Below are positions 4,442-9,220 of a stretch of DNA of 9,220 bases, piece after piece. The notes below the pieces were generated by a model. That model had not been told where the DNA came from. It was given only the letters and a program-made list of their open reading frames with translations, and made no database searches. The stretch comes from Burkholderiales bacterium (GTDB taxonomy: Bacteria; Pseudomonadota; Gammaproteobacteria; Burkholderiales; Burkholderiaceae_D): NCBI GenBank assembly GCA_016197345.1, contig JACPVY010000612.1, forward strand, positions 1-9,220. The letters are read 5' to 3'. Both the position numbers and the translations under genes were made by a program. Numbering within the stretch: position 1 is the first letter of the stretch; every line of letters starts with the position of its first letter.

Positions 4442-7186
4442 GTGAGAGAAAATGATCCAATAGGCGGTGCAAGCAGCGAAACTATCGTCGTTGATGAAGT
4501 GCTAGCCGCACTGAAAGCGCAATTGGGTGAACGCACTGATCCCAATCAATTGCAGGCGGCGTTGCAGGCACTAAACACGCGTTTTTGTAGCTGTGCCTCA
4601 TCTTCTTCCAACCACACCACTGCCGCAGTTGCCGATCTCGATCCCGTTTCAAGTCTTCCTCGCCCACCCGCGCTCAACCCACTTGCCGCGCCGAATCTGA
4701 ATCCATCGACTTTGCAGGGTACGGGCTTGCAGATCATGCGCGGCATAGTCAAATTTTTACCCTTAGCCATTTCCATCTTTGACGGCCAGCTCAACTTGCT
4801 CGCCTGCAATCGCTTATTTCAAGATCTGCTGGAAATTCCAGACGAATTATTTACGACTGGCATCCCTAATTACGCGCGCTTTGTCCGTTTCAACGCAGAG
4901 CGTGGCGAATATGGCCCCGGTGATCCGGCTACGGTGACGAGCGAAATTTTGGCGCGCGCTACCAGTGGCCAAGCACATGTGCTAGAGCGCGTGCGGCCGA
5001 ATGGCCAAGTGCTTGAAATTCGGGGCACACCGTTGCCCGATGGCGGTTTTTTAACGATTTATTCTGATATCACGGCACACAAGCGCGCCGAACAAGCGGC
5101 GGCACGGAGCGAAACCTATTTGCGTGCGGTAATTGCGCAGTTACCGCAAGGCTTAACGGTGATCGATGAGAACCTCGACATCGTATTGTGGAACCGTTTA
5201 TGGGAAACCAATTGCGGTGCTAAGCCCGGATTTTTATACGATGGCGTGACCTTTGAGGCGGCGGTGCGGCATTTGGCGGAAATGGGGGAATACGGTGGTG
5301 GCGATGCCGCAGAAATCGATGAACAAGTGGCGAAGCGGGTTGAACTGGCAAAACTCTTTCAACCGCACTGTTTTCGCCGTGTGCGTCCCGGTGGCCAAGT
5401 CATTGAAATCGAAGGGCGGCCGATGGCGATTGATGGCAAGGTCGCTGGTTTTATCACCATGTATAACGATATTACCGACCGCCTCGCCATTGATGATTTG
5501 AAACAAGCGAAAGAAGCGGCGGAAGCAGCGAATCGGATGAAAAGCGAATTTTTGGCTTTGATCAGCCATGAAATTCGTACTCCTCTAGCAGGCGTCATCG
5601 GCATGTTGAAATTTGCGCTACGCGATCAAATGCTGCAAGCCGAGACGCGTCAATTGGTAGAGCGTGGCCAAGATAGCGCCCAATCCTTGTTGGCCATCAT
5701 TAACGATTTGCTTGATTTTTCGAAAATTGAAGCCGGTAAGCTTTCAATAGAAAACATCGATTTTGCAATTGACGATATGTTGCACGATGTGTACGCGATG
5801 TTTAGTGCGCAAGCCTTGGCGAAAGAGATTGGCTTTAAGTTAAAGATAGATTCGCATCTGCCGCATTTTGTCTTGGGTGATCCTATACGTTTGCGCCAAG
5901 TGTTGATTAATCTGATTGGCAATGCCTTCAAATTTACGACCGAGGGCCAAGTCGTGCTACAGGTACAAATGCTCGGATATGAGGCTGGTGTTGCGGGGAA
6001 CCCCGGACACAATCGCTTGCGCTTCGCCGTGCAGGATAGCGGGATTGGTATTGCAGCGGAAGCGGTTGGTCGTATTTTTGAAAAATTTGAGCAGGCTGAT
6101 ACATCCACTACGCGTCGTTTTGGTGGCACTGGTTTGGGCTTATCGATTAGCAGGCAATTGGTGGAATTAATGGGTGGCACCATTGGGGTCACCAGTGAAT
6201 TGGGACAGGGCAGCGAGTTCTATTTCACACTCACGCTACCAGATGGCAAGGAAGTGCAACGGCAAAAACTGCAACAGCAGCAATTGCAAGCGCATAGCCA
6301 TCAACTGCGCGTGCTATGTGCCGATGACTTTGCCACCAATCAAATTATTGTACGGATGTTAGTTGAAGAAATGGGACATACCGTGGTCGTCGTCAATAGT
6401 GGCGAAGAAGCGGTGGCGGCTGTCGCGCGCGAATATTTTGATGTGATTTTAATGGATGGCCGTATGCCGGGGATGGATGGACCAACCGCCAGCCGCTTGA
6501 TACGTGCTGGTGGACCACCCCATGCTAGGGTGTTAGACGACAGCATTTACATTATTGCCGTTACCGCGAATGCGAGCGAAGAAGATAGACAATTTTATTT
6601 ACAGGCGGGAATGGATGATTTTTTGTCCAAGCCTATCGATGAAAATATCTTGCACCAACAACTCGCACGCGTGATTCACCGTCAATTAGCCCGTGGTATT
6701 ACCTTGCCGCCACGGGTGATGGCGACACATTCTGAATTGGATGCGATGTTCGGTGGTCAACCAGCCACGAGCGTTTCCCCCCCTAGCACGAAAGTGTTTG
6801 CACCAGTGCTTTTGCAACCCAGCACAGTGCCACGACGCGCGAGCAAAAATGGGATGGATTCTGAAACTGAATCATTCGCTGCCAGCATGGCTGAAGCGCA
6901 AGTGAAACGCGTCGAAAATGAGATGTTGCTCGGTATGCGCGCCTCGTTTTTACAAGATATCGACGAAAAAATGGATTTGTTGGCACAGGCTTTGTTAGCG
7001 CGCCAGCCCGAAGAGGCTGGTCGCCTCATCCACAGTGTGCGTGGTAGTGCGGTGTATATGCAAGATACGGCGCAATTGCAACAGCTATGTTTGCAGTTGG
7101 AATCGCAAGCAGATCGCGGCAATTGGGAAGTGGTCGATCAGGGTGTGCAAAAAATGAAGGTATTGGTCGATGATTTGCATCGCTAA
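4442..7186 (+). CDS. Hybrid histidine kinase: PAS_7, PAS_7, HisKA, HATPase, REC, HPt
   Basis: A roughly 914-residue soluble sensor kinase with a full internal phosphorelay. Residues 1-95 are a helical, then Pro/Ser-rich N-terminus of unknown role. Two PAS_7-type domains follow (about 96-215 and 226-347), each with an RPNGQV/RPGGQV block and ending in SDIT or NDIT. HisKA carries SHEIRTPL with phospho-acceptor His376. The HATPase domain shows the N box NLIGNAFKF, G1 DSGIGIA, F box FEKFEQAD and G2 FGGTGLGLSI. After a Gln-rich linker comes a receiver domain (about 622-748) with an acidic pair at 628-629, Asp672 in LMDGRMPGMDG and Lys730 in LSKP. The C-terminal HPt domain has His864 in LIHSVRGSA. 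All catalytic residues are intact. No membrane segment or signal peptide is seen, so it senses a cytosolic cue. Phosphate probably flows His376, Asp672, His864, then to the neighbouring REC protein (inference). The GTG start is set by the Shine-Dalgarno sequence; GTG 4427 is the alternative. Confidence 0.95.
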   Translation: MRENDPIGGASSETIVVDEVLAALKAQLGERTDPNQLQAALQALNTRFCSCASSSSNHTTAAVADLDPVSSLPRPPALNPLAAPNLNPSTLQGTGLQIMRGIVKFLPLAISIFDGQLNLLACNRLFQDLLEIPDELFTTGIPNYARFVRFNAERGEYGPGDPATVTSEILARATSGQAHVLERVRPNGQVLEIRGTPLPDGGFLTIYSDITAHKRAEQAAARSETYLRAVIAQLPQGLTVIDENLDIVLWNRLWETNCGAKPGFLYDGVTFEAAVRHLAEMGEYGGGDAAEIDEQVAKRVELAKLFQPHCFRRVRPGGQVIEIEGRPMAIDGKVAGFITMYNDITDRLAIDDLKQAKEAAEAANRMKSEFLALISHEIRTPLAGVIGMLKFALRDQMLQAETRQLVERGQDSAQSLLAIINDLLDFSKIEAGKLSIENIDFAIDDMLHDVYAMFSAQALAKEIGFKLKIDSHLPHFVLGDPIRLRQVLINLIGNAFKFTTEGQVVLQVQMLGYEAGVAGNPGHNRLRFAVQDSGIGIAAEAVGRIFEKFEQADTSTTRRFGGTGLGLSISRQLVELMGGTIGVTSELGQGSEFYFTLTLPDGKEVQRQKLQQQQLQAHSHQLRVLCADDFATNQIIVRMLVEEMGHTVVVVNSGEEAVAAVAREYFDVILMDGRMPGMDGPTASRLIRAGGPPHARVLDDSIYIIAVTANASEEDRQFYLQAGMDDFLSKPIDENILHQQLARVIHRQLARGITLPPRVMATHSELDAMFGGQPATSVSPPSTKVFAPVLLQPSTVPRRASKNGMDSETESFAASMAEAQVKRVENEMLLGMRASFLQDIDEKMDLLAQALLARQPEEAGRLIHSVRGSAVYMQDTAQLQQLCLQLESQADRGNWEVVDQGVQKMKVLVDDLHR

Positions 7187-7194
7187 TGTGCGGT

Positions 7195-7211
7195 AAAACC
7201 ACCCGGTTTTT
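7195..7211 (+). terminator. Weak terminator-like hairpin after the kinase gene
   Basis: AAAACC (7195-7200) pairs with GGTTTT (7205-7210) around a four-base loop, with a fifth T after it. It begins nine bases past the kinase stop. The stem is short and the T run is largely within it, so it would give partial termination at most and may reduce read-through into the downstream regulator. Confidence 0.3.
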
Positions 7212-7300
7212 CAGCGTGACGTTGGCAGTGTTGGTATCGCACGACTGCGCATACTAGGCGCTGGCATGCATGTGTAGTCCATTTGGATAGTGAGAAATCT

Positions 7301-7990
7301 ATGAGAGTCTTGGTTGTCGATGACGATAGCATTTCGCGCATGGTGTTGCGCAGTATCTTGGCCAGCCTTGGGATTTTCGATGTCGTGGAAGCAGAAGATG
7401 GGGATGTCGCTTGGAATTTATTGATGGCAGGTTTGCGCCCAGCAATTTGTTTTTGTGATGGACGGATGCCGCATTTATCTGGCTTGGGTTTGCTTGAAAA
7501 ACTAGCAAGCGATGAAAAATTGCAGCGCATTCCGTTTGTGATGGCCTCGGCCAACTCCGAAAAAGAAGAAGTACAACAAGCACTAGCACTAGGCGCGAAT
7601 GGACGCGTGGTGAAGCCCTATGATATCGCTGAGGTGCGGGCGCAATTGAATCATCTTGTACGCAATGCTTTGGGCAATTTAGCGGAAAGCCCGAGTTCTA
7701 CCTTAAAACGTCTCAATTTGACAGCGCCACAATTGCAAGCGTATTTGCTGGCATTTGCGAATCAATTGGAGCAAGCGAATCTGGATTTGCAGTCTTGCCC
7801 ACCACAAGAGGCGAGCTATCAGCAAAAACTAGAGAAATTGCAGCAAGCAAGTCAGACATTAGGGTTGCACTATGCCGCAACCGTGCTAGGTGAAGCGCGT
7901 TGGCGAGGGTGGCACACGCCACAAGTCGAGAATTGTCTGCAAATGGTGAAAAACACAGTGCAATTTCAAATTAGTTTGCTAAAAGCGTAG
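7301..7990 (+). CDS. Response regulator with HPt-like helical C-terminal region
   Basis: A 229-residue protein with an N-terminal receiver domain (1-122). Acidic Asp7, Asp8 and Asp9, phospho-acceptor Asp53 in FCDGRMPHLSG, switch Ser83 in VMASAN and Lys105 in VVKPYD are all present, so it should be phosphorylatable. There is no DNA-binding or enzymatic output domain. Residues about 133-229 are helical, with TAPQLQAYLLAFANQLEQAN and then KLEKLQQASQTLGLHYAAT. This spacing recalls an HPt four-helix bundle, but the position expected for the phospho-histidine appears to be Glu178 or nearby. The tail is therefore more likely a protein-binding or pseudo-HPt module (inference). It lies 114 bases after the hybrid kinase on the same strand and is its likely partner. 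ATG 7301 is chosen because the REC strand MRVLVVDDD begins there and AGTGAG lies six bases upstream; an in-frame TTG at 7283 would add only six residues. Confidence 0.9.
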   Translation: MRVLVVDDDSISRMVLRSILASLGIFDVVEAEDGDVAWNLLMAGLRPAICFCDGRMPHLSGLGLLEKLASDEKLQRIPFVMASANSEKEEVQQALALGANGRVVKPYDIAEVRAQLNHLVRNALGNLAESPSSTLKRLNLTAPQLQAYLLAFANQLEQANLDLQSCPPQEASYQQKLEKLQQASQTLGLHYAATVLGEARWRGWHTPQVENCLQMVKNTVQFQISLLKA

Positions 7991-8015
7991 TTGTGGGGAC
8001 AGCCAATCTGTGGTG

Positions 8016-8076
8016 AGCAGCAGGCTGATGGTGGGCGTGCTGGGTGGGATGGTGTGGCTTGAGGGTATCTGCTGCT
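8016..8076 (+). repeat. Inverted repeat enclosing a G-rich tract before the TPR gene
   Basis: AGCAGCAG (8016-8023) and CTGCTGCT (8069-8076) are perfect complements about 45 bases apart. Between them lies a G-rich run with GGG at 8033-8035, 8042-8044, 8046-8048 and 8063-8065 and several GG pairs. This could form a long-loop hairpin or a G-quadruplex in the leader of the TPR gene. The Shine-Dalgarno sequence at 8092-8097 is left outside the structure. Either structure is speculative. Confidence 0.3.
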
Positions 8077-8102
8077 GTTTCCTATTTGAAAAGAGGACAG
8101 GG

Positions 8103-9220
8103 ATGGAACGCTATGTGTCGCAAGAAGCGCTCGCACGCTTGGAGCAGACGCTACCTTCTCTTGCAGGTCGTGCACAGATGCAAGCCAAACTGGAATTGGC
8201 ATGGCATCTGCGGCAGCGGGATAGCGCGCGCGCACTGCAATTGTGTCAGTTGCTACAACAGAGCGAACCGCTACCTTCTGACCTGCTCGTAGCGCGTTGC
8301 ATGTTGGTGCAAGGTGAAGTGAAATGGTTATTTGGCGAATTAGACCTCGCGCTACAGCTAGCCAATATTGCCGTTCTGATTTTTGAGCGCGAGCAAGATG
8401 CAATTGGTTTAGCCGATTCATATTGCTTGCTCGGCAATATCGCCCATGAACAAGGCCAACCTGCATTACGCCATCAATCTTGGCAAATCGCCATTGAGCA
8501 GGCGCAGCAGGCGGGCGACGCGCTAAGGCTAGGGGCGATGCAAGCCTTGTTGGCGCTAAGCGCTAGTCATAGCGACCCACAATTAGCGCGGCAGCAATGG
8601 CAACAACGCTTGCGTCATGATGCGCCGAATTTAGCGCCGAGTTTGCTTGCGTGTTTTCAAGAATTTCAAGGTGAGATCGGTATCTTTGGCAATATGGGCG
8701 CTGGTCTGGCGCTATTGATGCAAGCTTTTCAAGGCTATCTGAGCCATGGCAATGTACAGCGCGCGATTCTTGTCGCCTGCCATATCGGCCAACATTTTTG
8801 CCATATCAATGATTTTCAAAATGCCTTGGAGTGGCAGCAGCGTGGCTTGAATTTGGCGCGCGAATCGGCTTGGCCGGGCAGCATAGGGCTATGTTTGATC
8901 AATATGGGCGAATGCTTGCGTTGCCTTGGTCGCCTTGAAGCCGCGCAGCAATTTATGCAAGAGGGCTTGCAGCATCTCGGCGCTTTACCGCGTTCTACCC
9001 ATTGCGCCATCGGTTTAATCATGTTTGCTCGTTTGCAATTGGCACAAGATGATTGCCAACAAGCCTTGCAAACCTTTCTCATCCAGCAGCATAAAGCAGC
9101 CTTGCTAGAGCGCTATGATCTGGAATCCGATGCCTTGCTCGGGATGGCCAGAGCACATTTGAAATTAGGCGATGCGAGCGCTGCTTTGGATGTCGCGCAA
9201 CAAGCCTTAAAGCTAGCGCA
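8103..9220 (+). CDS. TPR-repeat protein, N-terminal part (runs off the window)
   Basis: An open frame of 372 codons from ATG 8103 to the window edge with no stop, so the gene is incomplete at its 3' end. AGAGGA (8092-8097) lies five bases before the ATG. The visible protein is almost wholly alpha-helical and built from degenerate tetratricopeptide repeats. Examples are GLADSYCLLGNIAHEQGQPA (102-121), VACHIGQHFCHINDFQNALE (224-243) and LINMGECLRCLGRLEAAQQF (265-284), with a further unit at 341-372. The spacing and the small-residue positions resemble the MalT-like TPR class. There is no signal peptide or membrane segment. In related bacteria such TPR stretches often precede a GGDEF diguanylate cyclase or a kinase domain, but no such domain is visible here, so the output is unknown. 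It follows the kinase and REC genes on the same strand by 112 bases, which suggests a shared signalling pathway. Confidence 0.85.
   Translation, partial: MERYVSQEALARLEQTLPSLAGRAQMQAKLELAWHLRQRDSARALQLCQLLQQSEPLPSDLLVARCMLVQGEVKWLFGELDLALQLANIAVLIFEREQDAIGLADSYCLLGNIAHEQGQPALRHQSWQIAIEQAQQAGDALRLGAMQALLALSASHSDPQLARQQWQQRLRHDAPNLAPSLLACFQEFQGEIGIFGNMGAGLALLMQAFQGYLSHGNVQRAILVACHIGQHFCHINDFQNALEWQQRGLNLARESAWPGSIGLCLINMGECLRCLGRLEAAQQFMQEGLQHLGALPRSTHCAIGLIMFARLQLAQDDCQQALQTFLIQQHKAALLERYDLESDALLGMARAHLKLGDASAALDVAQQALKLA

Noticed and set aside
5650..6192. A 180-codon minus-strand open frame across the kinase
   Set aside because: Antisense to the HisKA and HATPase domains, whose motifs are intact on the plus strand; a typical shadow frame.
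7283..7300. TTG 7283 as the response regulator start
   Set aside because: The conserved first receiver strand begins at ATG 7301, which has an acceptable ribosome binding site; the extension adds nothing recognisable.

Overview
The window looks like chromosomal DNA of a betaproteobacterium of the Burkholderiales, most likely Oxalobacteraceae. Base composition is mid-range rather than high GC (judged by eye, not counted), which would fit an Undibacterium-like genome better than a GC-rich relative. This placement is inference from protein style: the chemoreceptor tail, the compact patatin, the PAS_7-type hybrid kinase and a REC protein with a helical tail. No rRNA, tRNA, CRISPR array, insertion sequence or phage gene was seen.

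Layout. Positions 1-323 (+) hold the C-terminal end of a methyl-accepting chemotaxis protein. It converges on a minus-strand gene (453-1508) for a secreted M23-family zinc metallopeptidase with an unusual C-terminal region; a clear minus-strand intrinsic terminator (362-396) lies between them. Positions 1509-2201 contain no convincing protein gene. They carry several inverted repeats, an orphan plus-strand terminator (1776-1817), a possible small-RNA unit (about 1918-2140) and a 17-bp bidirectional terminator hairpin (2097-2140). The hairpin also closes the minus-strand isochorismatase-family hydrolase gene (2202-2735). A divergent intergenic region with a long inverted repeat separates that gene from a plus-strand patatin-like phospholipase (2950-4119).

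The right half is a signalling cluster, all on the plus strand. A 322-bp leader precedes a soluble hybrid histidine kinase of about 914 residues (two PAS_7 domains, HisKA, HATPase, REC, HPt; 4442-7186). Next come a small REC protein whose helical C-terminal half resembles an HPt fold without its histidine (7301-7990) and the N-terminal 372 residues of a TPR-repeat protein running off the window (8103 onward). The kinase contains every phosphorelay station (His, Asp, His), so the neighbouring REC protein is the obvious candidate receiver. The TPR protein could be the output or an adaptor, but its C-terminal domain is not visible.

The genes are mostly ordinary families. The parts most worth a second look are the M23 enzyme's atypical metal motif and C-terminal extension, the REC plus HPt-like protein, and the gene-free but structured 1509-2140 region.
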